From Liolophura sinensis (lineage: Eukaryota > Mollusca > Polyplacophora > Chitonida > Chitonidae), in NCBI RefSeq assembly GCF_032854445.1, contig NC_088295.1, forward strand, positions 76,598,028-76,662,027: DNA of 64,000 nt. The letters are read 5' to 3'. Both the position numbers and the translations under genes were made by a program. Below are positions 62,524 to 64,000 of the stretch, in pieces. The stretch's first letter is position 1; each line of letters starts with the position of its first letter. The notes beneath the pieces were generated by a model. The model made no database searches and had not been told where the DNA came from. It saw only the letters and a program-made list of their open reading frames with translations.

Positions 62524-63937
62524 GTTTCAGGTGAAAACCATTAGGCCGAGACTTCAGTAATATTAATTTTCTGAGATTACTTCCAAAGCCTGGCGTAGCT
62601 TTAAGATTCCTCCCTATGAATTGCTTACTGTGACAGCGATTTAAACAACGTAGATGACCGATGTACCGATGAAATGGCCGCCGCCCGGAGCCCAGCTTAC
62701 AGTATGATAAAGTCCACCAAGGATTATGTATAGTTTGTGCCTCCTTTATTTTAGGCAGTGTATATGGAAGCGGAGGACTTGTTGTATACAGGCCTGTCAC
62801 GCCAATCTCCTGCGATTGTTTGAAGTCTTATGTCCAGAACTGTATTCCATTTGGGAGCTGTGCAGTGAGCACGTTGGAAGGATCCTTGGCTGGAATTTTG
62901 AAGAATTGTGTATTACCGATTCTACCGATCTCTGGGTGTGCGAAAGCAATTTGGGCAGCCTTTCCTCAGAGCAGTTTCCTCGACCGTATCATCAGCGTCA
63001 TTGATATCGCCATGTCCTGTGTAGTGTCGGCTATATGTCCTATCTGTGGACCCATCTGGACCCTCATCAAGTACGTTTTGTATTGTACTGAGAATGATAT
63101 AAGCTATAATGCCTTCTAGCATTAACAAAAACTTTGCCTTCCTTTTGTATCATATAAAGTATACCCGAAATGCATAATACTCACGGAATGTTACTCTTTT
63201 TGACAAGCTTGCTTTAACCATTATTCACTGACGGATTGTCATGGCCAAATGTCGTGTTATGTCAACTCACATTATTCTTTAAGACTTTGTAGTACGATTT
63301 TAAATTTCAGTTCACTGAATCTTAATATGGGTGAAAGTGTCATGGCTTTTACGGTTAATTTTTAGATGTCTTGTGAAGGTAATAGCTGCATGTTCTTTCG
63401 GTGGGCTCGGTCGAAGGAGACGAGATGTCAGTTCAGCTATCGTGGAAAATTTAGTGATGAAATCTCCGCCCATGGATAACTTCCTAGACCTCAGCGTGGG
63501 AATCCTTGGAAACAGAGACATGTAAGTTCTACAACAAGTACCACATAAGCCTTTATACCTGTGCATCCGAGGTTTTCTGTTTACACTCCCTCATTACCGT
63601 CGTGTGTTGCTTTGTGTAAAATCCCGCTCTCTTTTATTGTTGTAGGTTGGAACTGCCTGATAATGGTTGGTATTCCAAGTTCAAATCGGCCATTGGTGAC
63701 GACAGTCCCAGTGGAAACTATCTCACAACTGCTGAATACAACACAGTGTGGACAGGGCTGAACGATACAAAGTCGCAGGAAGCTGTTCGTACCTTCCTAA
63801 GGAGATGGAACAACACCGTGTCGGCCTTTAACGACGGCACTCTGGCATCACGACCTGACACAGAGAATATCATACCTTTCCGCAGCTCACAGGAGAAATA
63901 TGAGCAATACCTCAAAGATACTGCCAATGCTAAAGAG
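19764..63937 (+). CDS. Copy C: giant secreted multidomain protein, interrupted by an LTR element
   Basis: Exons: 19764-19860, 26770-26868, 27059-27318, 28940-29065, 29653-29782, 29922-30035, 30193-31612 continued at 38672-39802 after the insertion, 41250-41345, 42248-42401, 42657-42859, 47613-48936, 49284-49357, 50155-51747, 52075-52403, 53322-53540, 54287-54594, 54969-55083, 56404-56586, 57768-58491, 59105-59322, 59926-60090, 60321-61404, 62755-63070, 63366-63521, 63646-63937, continuing outside. Every junction keeps phase. About 3,640 codons are in view; if it ends like copy A the protein would be near 4,300 residues. Order: signal peptide, F5/8C, beta-helix with SRCR, EGF, IPT, Ig/CARDB-like, Pro/Thr repeats, Cys-rich region, basic cleavage site. 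SRCR inside beta-helix recalls Bark beetle/Anakonda junction proteins; the function here is inference. Two lesions (a frameshift near 31450 and the insertion at 31613) make this copy doubtful as a working gene. Confidence 0.85.
21280..21541 (+). mobile_element. Nin-DC-like SINE
   Basis: It runs from GGTTAGCGTACC and AGCCTCTCGCCAATGCGGTC (tRNA-like part) through AGTTCAAGTCCAAGCTCATG to ACACCAATCAAATAAATAAA. It is diverged by point changes but close to full length. It lies in intron 1 of copy C. Confidence 0.9.
22328..23216 (-). mobile_element. Non-autonomous Tc1/mariner-type DNA transposon, 889 bp
   Basis: The ends are inverted repeats: AACTGACGGCCAAAAGAAAC on the left and the complement of GTTTCTTATGGCCGTCAGTT on the right (about 25 bp, two or three mismatches). 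They are flanked by TA at 22326-22327 and 23217-23218, the known target of this superfamily. On the minus strand a decayed helix-turn-helix stretch survives (GATHAHIARTFGCSRVTVSN, then RYRQTGQTSDRPR), the N-terminal DNA-binding part of a Tc1-type transposase. The catalytic domain is missing and stops follow, so it could move only in trans. Confidence 0.85.
24043..24172. repeat. Foldback (inverted repeat) element, arms about 49 bp
   Basis: The left arm 24043-24091 (TAATGCACAGTAGACGGGAG) and right arm 24124-24172 (complement of CCGCCTGCTGTGCATTATC) pair with about 80% identity around a 32-base loop. It may be a small MITE. Confidence 0.8.
25462..25626. repeat. Nested foldback structure
   Basis: CATGATGACGGGCC (25462-25475) is inverted at 25548-25561. 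AAATTTTTTCCGTTGCGCT, GATATACCCAAAG and TGATCTAATTCAAC pair with GTTGAATTAGATCA, CTTTGGGTATATG and AGCGCAACGGAGAAATTT at 25561-25625. The two sets overlap, so two alternative hairpins are possible. The second-family SINE begins immediately after. Confidence 0.8.
25626..25953 (+). mobile_element. Second tRNA-derived SINE family, near full length
   Basis: The head AGAGCGTCCGCTTCGGGGC and TCCAGGGTCAATCC resembles a tRNA with a B-box-like region. The body has CATGAAGGGGATAGTGCAAC and ACAAGGAGGCACATTACACG, and the end is CACTCACTCACT. A minus-strand fragment of the same family is at 6815-6988. Confidence 0.85.
26525..26672 (-). mobile_element. Nin-DC-like SINE, partial
   Basis: On the minus strand it runs from GAGGTCTGCCACCAACCTGT to ATTCTTGAGTACGGCGTAAA and ACACCAATCAAATAAA. 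The tRNA head is missing. It ends about 100 bases before the discoidin exon of copy C. Confidence 0.9.
26770..29065 (+). CDS. Copy C exons 2-4: F5/8 type C (discoidin) domain
   Basis: Exons 26770-26868, 27059-27318 and 28940-29065 together encode one discoidin domain. They read NCSSALGMESGNITRSQIT, WTNYQSSPLAYSQVDLLRVK, YYTKSFRIYYSVDGRVW, LNPPIL, then ARHIALNPVEW and LKYELYGC. The first and last Cys match the disulphide that closes the fold in this family; CWPSRNC gives an extra pair in an early loop. Such domains bind lipids, collagens or glycans on cell surfaces; the ligand here cannot be read. The exon ends are GT donors at 26869, 27319 and 29066. The position directly after the signal peptide makes this the N-terminal domain of the protein. 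Confidence 0.92.
27998..28380. mobile_element. Head-to-head pair of Nin-DC-like SINEs (inverted repeat)
   Basis: A minus-strand copy (about 27998-28160, starting with the TTTATTTATTTGATTGGTGT tail) is followed by a plus-strand copy (about 28186-28380, ending ACACCAATCAAATAAATAAT). Their heads face each other across about 25 bases, so the transcript of this copy C intron could fold into a long hairpin. Each copy has its own point changes. Confidence 0.9.
29090..29217 (-). mobile_element. Nin-DC-like SINE, partial
   Basis: The minus strand runs from GAACCTGCGGATGGCCGTTG through GCCGCCGTCGTATAAGTGAA to CAAATAAATAAATAAATAT. It lies 25 bases after the donor at 29066. The head is missing. Confidence 0.88.
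29653..39802 (+). CDS. Copy C exons 5-7: first beta-helix region, split by the LTR element
   Basis: Exons 29653-29782 (PEASLTIQAGVRVLF, a beta-helix cap) and 29922-30035 lead in phase 1 to a long exon starting at 30193. It has repeated right-handed beta-helix turns (NSQISDNRGSGISVSG, FQNNSFEHNGRSAVYL, SSNVTFSYNFITGTQ, YNYWGSSNGSFVRSRV). The exon is cut by the retroelement at 31613 and resumes at 38672 (MTKSVFRQNTHYAVYM, NATLNYWGSVDSRQIAG, GVEINFLPNIGVTVEG), with a GTATCA donor at 39803. Near 31450 the frame changes: IEPGVELRF is in one frame and RDVHISQMATGIY in another, and the module expected between them is missing. With the element removed, the CTAGTC codons at the target site read through in frame. 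Confidence 0.85.
31608..31612 (+). repeat. Target-site duplication, left (ACTAG)
   Basis: ACTAG directly precedes the first base of the 5' LTR and is repeated directly after the 3' LTR at 38667-38671. Five bases is the usual length for Ty3/gypsy integrases. Confidence 0.95.
31613..32629 (+). repeat. 5' LTR, 1017 bp
   Basis: It starts TGTTATGTATGAC and ends ATACCGTAACA (TG...CA). A TATATAAG box is at 31816-31823, which would place transcription start about 30 bases downstream. A TTG run lies at about 32508-32522. Short open frames inside it are duplicated exactly in the other LTR and have no domain signal. Confidence 0.97.
31816..31823 (+). promoter_or_regulatory. TATA box of the LTR promoter
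   Basis: TATATAAG at 203-210 of the LTR is repeated at 37853-37860 in the 3' LTR. The 3' copy could drive transcription into the downstream part of copy C exon 7. Confidence 0.65.
32635..32652 (+). other. Primer binding site, tRNA-Pro-like
   Basis: TGGGGGCTTGTCCGGGAA lies five bases after the 5' LTR. It is close to the sequence complementary to the 3' end of tRNA-Pro that several retroviruses use, with one internal change (CTT for CTC) and one at the last base. The primer tRNA is inferred; it was not tested against this organism's tRNAs. Confidence 0.75.
32758..35388 (+). CDS. Retroelement ORF, first part: gag, protease, N-terminal integrase
   Basis: The 876-codon frame opens at ATG 32758. 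Residues 14-60 resemble a small SAP-type helical segment. About 75-165 is a Glu/Arg-rich coiled coil. About 175-340 is a SCAN/retrotransposon-gag-like helical region (DKYFLHFEKIANSLKWP). A CX2CX4HX4C knuckle is at 401-414. The protease active site is DTGA at 495-498, with a LLGNDLA motif near 577. The integrase zinc-binding module starts near His 736 and ends in CRSCHAC, and the core shows Asp 807 (LIDCVGPL) and Asp 866 (SDQGSNF). TAA at 35386-35388 stops the frame between the second catalytic Asp and the Glu. The same frame continues directly after, so this is one nonsense change, and this copy is probably not autonomous unless the stop is read through. Confidence 0.95.
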   Translation: MGDFDPKQFVNAPDQDVFESLKKEDLVKLGTFLGLSIKSSWRKRDMQYTLLKHLVEIGKFDSSALSDYEFEGQSDAELKFKQFELKLRLEKEEREREKEREHEMEKLKMEKEEREKEREREVQREEKEREREVQREEREMQERERERELEFQMKKLELERDEKPGPSGRQDSGFDVTKYIRLVPSFQEKEVDKYFLHFEKIANSLKWPKEFWTMLLQSVLIGKAREIYTQLSVENASNYDYVKEVILKGYELVPEAYRQKFRNCEKGRDQTYVEFGRAKEQLFDRWCIAKKIGKDFESLRQLVLVEEFKRCIHNDVKVFVDEQKASTLEEAASLADDYSLTHKVTYTGKPFNSFTRRNTQSHATGRGSSTQKSSTPGSNGSTAHGSRSSDWNGSPRNRVTCNFCKRVGHVMSECYKLKRIREAQNESKPTGLCVAMHKTLPEVTSAVKSRSELADTGLDKIPKCSMDSFAPFINSGSVSLRSDMSCATPIKILRDTGASQSLLLMNTLPFSEESYSGVRALIRGVESSDFVSVPLHDIYLSSDLISGPVRVGIKPSLPFEGIHLLLGNDLAHDKVTVDPLMVDKPSLNSVTEPVESEIAGLYPSCVVTRAMSRKVSTDQGSTVDLSETFLNNMLDGDSSKLDSQQEVDTNFVSGDQPFCRTELIAEQHSDPSISCLFNDAAKDGESLPDPCYYYVKSGILMRQWRPPDVSLEDEWAVKHQVVVPKSYRKDILTIAHETPLAGHLGVNKTYYKILSHFYWPGVRKDVTEFCRSCHACQLVGKPNQTIPKAALRPIPAIGEPFSRILIDCVGPLPKTKSGNQYMLTIMCTSTRFPEAIPLRNITAKTVIKALVKFFTMFGLPKSVQSDQGSNFMSGVF
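35395..37533 (+). CDS. Retroelement ORF, second part: rest of integrase, reverse transcriptase, RNase H
   Basis: The frame is in register with the first part; the ATG at 35395 need not be a real start. The integrase core resumes with Glu 23 of this part (GALERFHQ), followed by a GPY/F-type C-terminal module (RYFGPYVVDKR). Reverse transcriptase covers about 295-475, with LVPKPDGTYRMCTDYRKVN, MPFGMKNSPATFQ and the catalytic YIDD at 445-448. RNase H follows with Asp 594 (VDASDISAGAVL), STIEKE and YTDHNPL, ending in LSRV and TAG at 37531-37533. RT and RNase H look intact. RNase H being last, with integrase first, defines the unusual order of this element. Confidence 0.95.
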   Translation: MHELGISQYKSSAYHPQSQGALERFHQTLKSMIRTYCFETGKDWDEGVPLLMFAVRESVQESLGFSPFELVFGHTVRGPLQLFKEKFVSGDSDNVNLLQYVSSFRTKLNRACELARENLTASQKSMKTKYDKETVRRRFEVGQKVLALLPVSGKPLEARYFGPYVVDKRLSDLNYIIFTPDRRKSRQLCHINMLKPYVDRDSTDINVVHPSGVVTSNLCPDSAVRDDQDFDLRFRSAKLQNSSILENIDSVLGHLEYQQRQQLKDLVRRYEHLFPDVPTRTESIYHDVEVGDSKPIKQHPYRLNPTKTEYLRKEVQYLLENDLVEPSNSNWSSPCILVPKPDGTYRMCTDYRKVNAVTKADNFPIPRIDDCIDAVGKSNVVSKFDLLKGFWQVPLTQRAREVSAFATPDGLYQYKVMPFGMKNSPATFQRLVNNVTSGLKGCRVYIDDVIIFSDTWEEHLIIMEALFARLSQANLTINLAKCEFGCAFVTYLGHVVGQGQVKPVNSKISAISCFPVPSCKRELKRFLGMAGYYRKFCRNFSFVSEPLTQLLKKGAKFLWSIECQRSFDRLKAMLSSGPILVAPDFNLPFKLAVDASDISAGAVLLQENETDHVDHPVCFFSRKFDKCQRNYSTIEKECLSLILALQHFEVYVTSSSYPIVVYTDHNPLTFLDKLKGKNRRLLRWSLLLQEFNLEIRHIKGKDNVIADCLSRV
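37639..37649 (+). other. Polypurine tract
   Basis: AAGGGTGGGGG abuts the first base of the 3' LTR and would prime plus-strand synthesis. It contains one T. Confidence 0.8.
37650..38666 (+). repeat. 3' LTR, 1017 bp
   Basis: It has the same length as the 5' LTR and reads the same at every position I compared. It is followed by ACTAG at 38667-38671. Confidence 0.97.
39803..41249. other. Copy C intron after the first beta-helix region
   Basis: The GTATCA donor and CCACAG acceptor are clear. The interior is AT-rich, and I see no exon, RNA gene or recognisable element. Confidence 0.6.
41250..42859 (+). CDS. Copy C exons 8-10: beta-helix linker and SRCR domain
   Basis: Exon 41250-41345 encodes ALIVEGNIDNPVNF and KKWRGIEFLHT, the outer strand of a beta-helix module. 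Exons 42248-42401 and 42657-42859 encode one SRCR domain: IRLVAGKLPNEGRVEV, NGEFGTICDDNFG, VVCRMLGY, then GSGTIWMDDINCIGDELNV, CGHWEDVGVIC. Six Cys in the expected positions (TIC, VVC, INC, SCI, HNC, VIC) fit a group A type SRCR. The split after LGY in phase 2 is identical in copy B. SRCR domains mediate protein binding at the cell surface. Placement straight after the WRGI strand is the arrangement of SRCR insertions in Bark beetle-type proteins, which is family knowledge applied by inference. Confidence 0.9.
42839..43180 (+). repeat. Degenerate tandem array copied from the end of an SRCR exon
   Basis: The exon end and donor (GTAATCTGTCATGG, GACTCAAGGAAACCAAGCCA, then GTGAGGTTCTCAG) recurs in decayed form at 42974 (GACTCAAGAAAATC, CCAGGTAAGCTTCTCAG), 43062 (GACTCAAGAAAGC, GTTTCTCAG) and 43120 (GTAATCTGGCATG, ATTCAAGGAGGC, GAGCTTCCCAG). 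Further scattered relics with CAAGGA and CCAAGC motifs lie at 45212, 45867 and 45890. The unit is about 55-90 bp. Confidence 0.7.
42860..47612. other. Copy C intron (4.75 kb) between SRCR and second beta-helix
   Basis: Besides the array at its start, two diverged copies of one segment occur near 44500-44590 and 44965-45050 (CATCAAAACCCAAGGAGGCC versus AATCAAAACCCAAGATGGAC). These may come from an interspersed repeat. A 99-codon minus-strand frame at 46850-47149 has an acidic end (SGSDQVTSNSEDESQHENPE) but no domain I recognise, no start context and no partner exon. I leave it uncalled. Confidence 0.5.
47613..49357 (+). CDS. Copy C exons 11-12: second beta-helix region
   Basis: Exon 47613-48936 has regular right-handed beta-helix turns (NSVFLRNNTNTGIRVENNG, NIANNLFENITDPRANA, VRVENNTFQANGVSSMVYL, LNCYWGFGDLDKIVQRV) and ends in a cap, VVISRSVYVE, cut by GTGAGT at 48937. 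Exon 49284-49357 adds NAVLVIEAGSTVEFEEDC, the capping strand, with donor GTATGC at 49358. The decayed exon 17790-16656 of copy B matches this module almost strand for strand (FEKDMRLSRVNF versus FEKDMRLARVEY). Many NxT/S sequons suggest heavy N-glycosylation. The fold is inferred from the repeat pattern; such proteins bind partners or sugars along the helix face. Confidence 0.9.
49370..49450. repeat. (TA)n microsatellite
   Basis: An uninterrupted run of about 30 TA units starts at about 49370, twelve bases after the donor at 49358. It then breaks into ATGTTTTCATATATATA-type sequence to about 49465. Open frames reading Ile-Tyr repeats are artefacts. Confidence 0.95.
50155..51747 (+). CDS. Copy C exon 13: third beta-helix region and EGF-like modules
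   Basis: It opens after TTTTTTTCAG in phase 1. Beta-helix turns include FWEGIVFGSGSLSKS, NTHILNPRTGVRFLTSQVS, RNVTIIGSNYDGVALRS and a conserved ERNWWGSTNLLSAKARVFDQ. From about 51355 EGF-like modules start (CSLVNNCSGQGECVRPNGC, CSGVSQCSGRGACIGPNVC, CSNVNDCSGKGFCIAPDTC, then CSECGPERWGEDC). The spacing CxxxxxCxxxGxC and WAGTRC resembles tenascin/teneurin EGF repeats. The donor is ACG|GTAAAA. This exon is the paralogue of copy B 14768-13207, which instead ends in a hydrophobic tail after its third EGF module. Confidence 0.92.
52075..53540 (+). CDS. Copy C exons 14-15: EGF end, IPT/TIG domain, another EGF
   Basis: Exon 52075-52403 completes an EGF/laminin-type module (CDRCAKTFYGSDC) and then encodes an IPT/TIG fold (VLNVFPDGGPDTGGTEVHV, GHNFPETTN, YFVEISVDGDMDF). 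Exon 53322-53540 encodes CPPNACGKNFSPAHGYC and CVCELPWSGQDC, an EGF-like module, and the start of the next beta-domain (ISEGDSFSLKLNLTQ). Donors are GTAAAC at 52404 and GTAGGA at 53541. IPT domains are Ig-like folds found in adhesion receptors such as plexins. Confidence 0.88.
54287..56586 (+). CDS. Copy C exons 16-18: Ig/cadherin-like and beta-sandwich segments
   Basis: Exon 54287-54594 contains an Ig/CADG-like motif (SATVTWDRTIGSGTPYRVV, GATNIVGTDTKTLEIRV) followed by YNVTIETTTPSG and an NFWNTDG segment. Exon 54969-55083 encodes RQNDKTRPLTTFSDPG and GYFEAIFYHQSQDSGEFFV, like a carboxypeptidase-regulatory or PEGA-type fold. Exon 56404-56586 encodes SGNHPSDPVFRPQASWKV and a helical-looking VAQLINTGLENVRNIRSE. 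Phases 0-2-0-0 match at all ends. The large introns between them (375-1,320 bp) hold nothing I recognise. Domain naming is by pattern only. Confidence 0.82.
57768..59322 (+). CDS. Copy C exons 19-20: CARDB-like beta-sandwich and carboxypeptidase-regulatory-like fold
   Basis: Exon 57768-58491 reads VLGVGSPLQAVTVIPTGT, then SRASYEIEVTNDGEAEATNV (the usual CARDB/DUF11 pattern around a TNxG turn), then LTIRVEDEFTYFDGSHPLV. The last segment continues in exon 59105-59322 (GWVTFENLQEDKYDLRVQAP), which is typical of carboxypeptidase-regulatory/PEGA-like domains: a value-added strand, then a YDLRVQAPGH strand. The donor is a GC type (AAG|GCAAGT at 58492), confirmed by the phase 1 join and by the domain crossing the junction. 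There is no GT donor nearby that keeps both. Confidence 0.88.
58492..58497 (+). other. GC-type splice donor
   Basis: AAG|GCAAGT gives phase 1, and the acceptor at 59104 gives the second half of the same fold. Known GC-AG introns have a strong consensus elsewhere in the site, as here. Confidence 0.75.
59926..61404 (+). CDS. Copy C exons 21-22: beta-sandwich end and Pro/Thr-rich repeat region
   Basis: Exon 59926-60090 (PVVTVEPAQVDTIPYEEG, MEFRLTNHGLIRADNVRF) is another CARDB-like strand set. Exon 60321-61404 begins TIDEIGHLEANSSIIVPVRV, then enters seven repeats of 35 residues rich in Thr, Pro, Ser, Arg (GATTGRPSPTNAPATRAPST per unit start), a mucin-like rigid spacer that would carry O-glycans. 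After it come SDGGSSSSSGSSG, a Cys-containing segment (YCGIIIVYDYVCGVRIS) and GTVGVGGGGE at the donor GTGAGT (61405). It joins in phase 1 to 62755. Arg in each repeat is unusual for a mucin. Confidence 0.9.
60459..61193 (+). repeat. Coding minisatellite, seven units of 105 bp
   Basis: Units start at 60459, 60564, 60669, 60774, 60879, 60984 and 61089. They differ at very few bases (GGC/GAC before CGG, one AATTCG for AATGCG, one GACAGG, one GAGAGGCCC), so they are being homogenised. The unit length is divisible by three, so the number of units can change without breaking the frame. It also keeps one other forward frame and a reverse frame open; neither is a gene. Confidence 0.97.
61712..62090 (+). 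repeat. 23-bp minisatellite with 92-bp higher-order unit
   Basis: Sixteen units of the type CAGTAACAAGTGATAATAAA plus CAT. After the first few, units cycle in fours (GTGATAATAAACAT, GTTATAATTAACGT, GTGATAATAAACAT, GTGATGATAGACAT), repeated three times. It lies in the intron between 61404 and 62755. Confidence 0.95.
62246..62520 (+). mobile_element. Full-length tRNA-derived Nin-DC-like SINE
   Basis: The 5' tRNA-like head is GGCCTCCGTGGCTCAGTCGG (A box TGGCTCAGTCGG) with AGTTCAAGACC as B box. The core domain and a poly-A tail of about 45 bases (62477-62521) follow. Target duplications ATCGTTTCAGG lie at 62234-62244 and 62521-62531. It is the least decayed copy here, so it is the youngest. It ends exactly where similarity to the window start begins. 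Confidence 0.93.
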
Positions 63938-64000
63938 GTACAACTATTTGTGATTTTATTTGGATGCTCTCCACATGTTAGATTTTCCATGTTAGCCGTC
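62523..64000 (+). repeat. Right copy of the 1.48-kb near-identical block
   Basis: This is the partner of bases 1-1477. Coding and intronic positions differ at about the same low rate of roughly 1%. It begins directly after the poly-A tail and 3' target duplication of a SINE and continues past the end of the window, so the full length of the duplicated segment is unknown. Confidence 0.95.
62755..63937 (+). CDS. Copy C exons 23-25: Cys-rich region, basic cleavage site, soluble segment
   Basis: Exons 62755-63070, 63366-63521 and 63646-63937 match exons 231-549, 843-998 and 1123-1414 of copy A. The first encodes CDCLKSYVQNCIPFGSC and CPICGPIWTLIK, a Cys-rich and partly hydrophobic segment. The second has SFGGLGRRRRDVSSA, a polybasic site suited to furin. 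The third has NGWYSKFKSAIGDDSPSGNY. Compared with A there are six amino-acid changes (D/N, L/R, T/A, S/N, K/E, V/A), one in-frame difference of one codon in a short changed stretch, and two silent changes. The next exon lies outside the window. Confidence 0.9.

Overview
The window comes from an animal nuclear genome. It has long spliced genes with consensus splice sites, secreted multidomain extracellular proteins, tRNA-derived SINEs, foldback elements, minisatellites and an LTR retrotransposon. The abundant SINE (tail ending in ACGCCGTACTCAAGAATA-type sequence followed by ATAAATAAA) resembles the Nin-DC class known from molluscs and other invertebrates. I infer a lophotrochozoan, most likely a mollusc; the species cannot be read from this sequence.

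The window is organised around one family of very large extracellular proteins, present as three paralogous copies. Copy A (+ strand, 231-4860) is only its 3' end: six exons finishing with a cadherin-like repeat, a Ser/Thr-rich stalk and a hydrophobic C-terminal tail. Copy B (- strand, 17790 down to 13207) is inverted. Its 3' exons (half an SRCR, beta-helix, three EGF modules, hydrophobic tail) read cleanly, but its 5' part is decayed by frameshifts and a stop. Copy C (+ strand, 19764 to past the window end) is nearly complete. It runs signal peptide, F5/8C discoidin, beta-helix, SRCR, beta-helix, beta-helix plus EGF, EGF/IPT, Ig/CARDB-like segments, a Pro/Thr-rich region of seven 35-residue repeats, a Cys-rich exon, an RRRR site and further exons. 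About 3,640 codons lie in the window, and every junction I could check keeps phase. The last 1.48 kb of the window (from about 62523) is nearly identical, introns included, to bases 1-1477. C is therefore a very recent tandem duplicate of A, or the two are separated haplotypes in the assembly.

Copy C is interrupted inside a coding exon by a full-length LTR retrotransposon (31613-38666). It has 1017-bp LTRs with no difference I could see, a 5-bp target duplication, a tRNA-Pro-like primer site, and gag-protease-integrase-RT-RNase H in that order. Integrase ahead of RT is the Gmr1-type arrangement, not the usual Ty3/gypsy order. Removing the element and one target copy restores the host reading frame. 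About 160 bp upstream the same exon also shows a frameshift where part of a beta-helix module seems to be missing.

Layout: 1-4860 copy A 3' end; 4861-13206 intergenic with a 322-bp tandem duplication, SINEs and a 38-bp satellite; 13207-17790 copy B; 17791-19763 intergenic; 19764-63937 copy C, whose introns carry a Tc1-like element, foldbacks, SINEs, a (TA)n tract and a 23-bp minisatellite; then the start of an intron to 64000. The architecture of SRCR domains inserted in a parallel beta-helix recalls the Bark beetle/Anakonda family of epithelial junction proteins. Cell-surface adhesion is thus a reasonable but unproven role.
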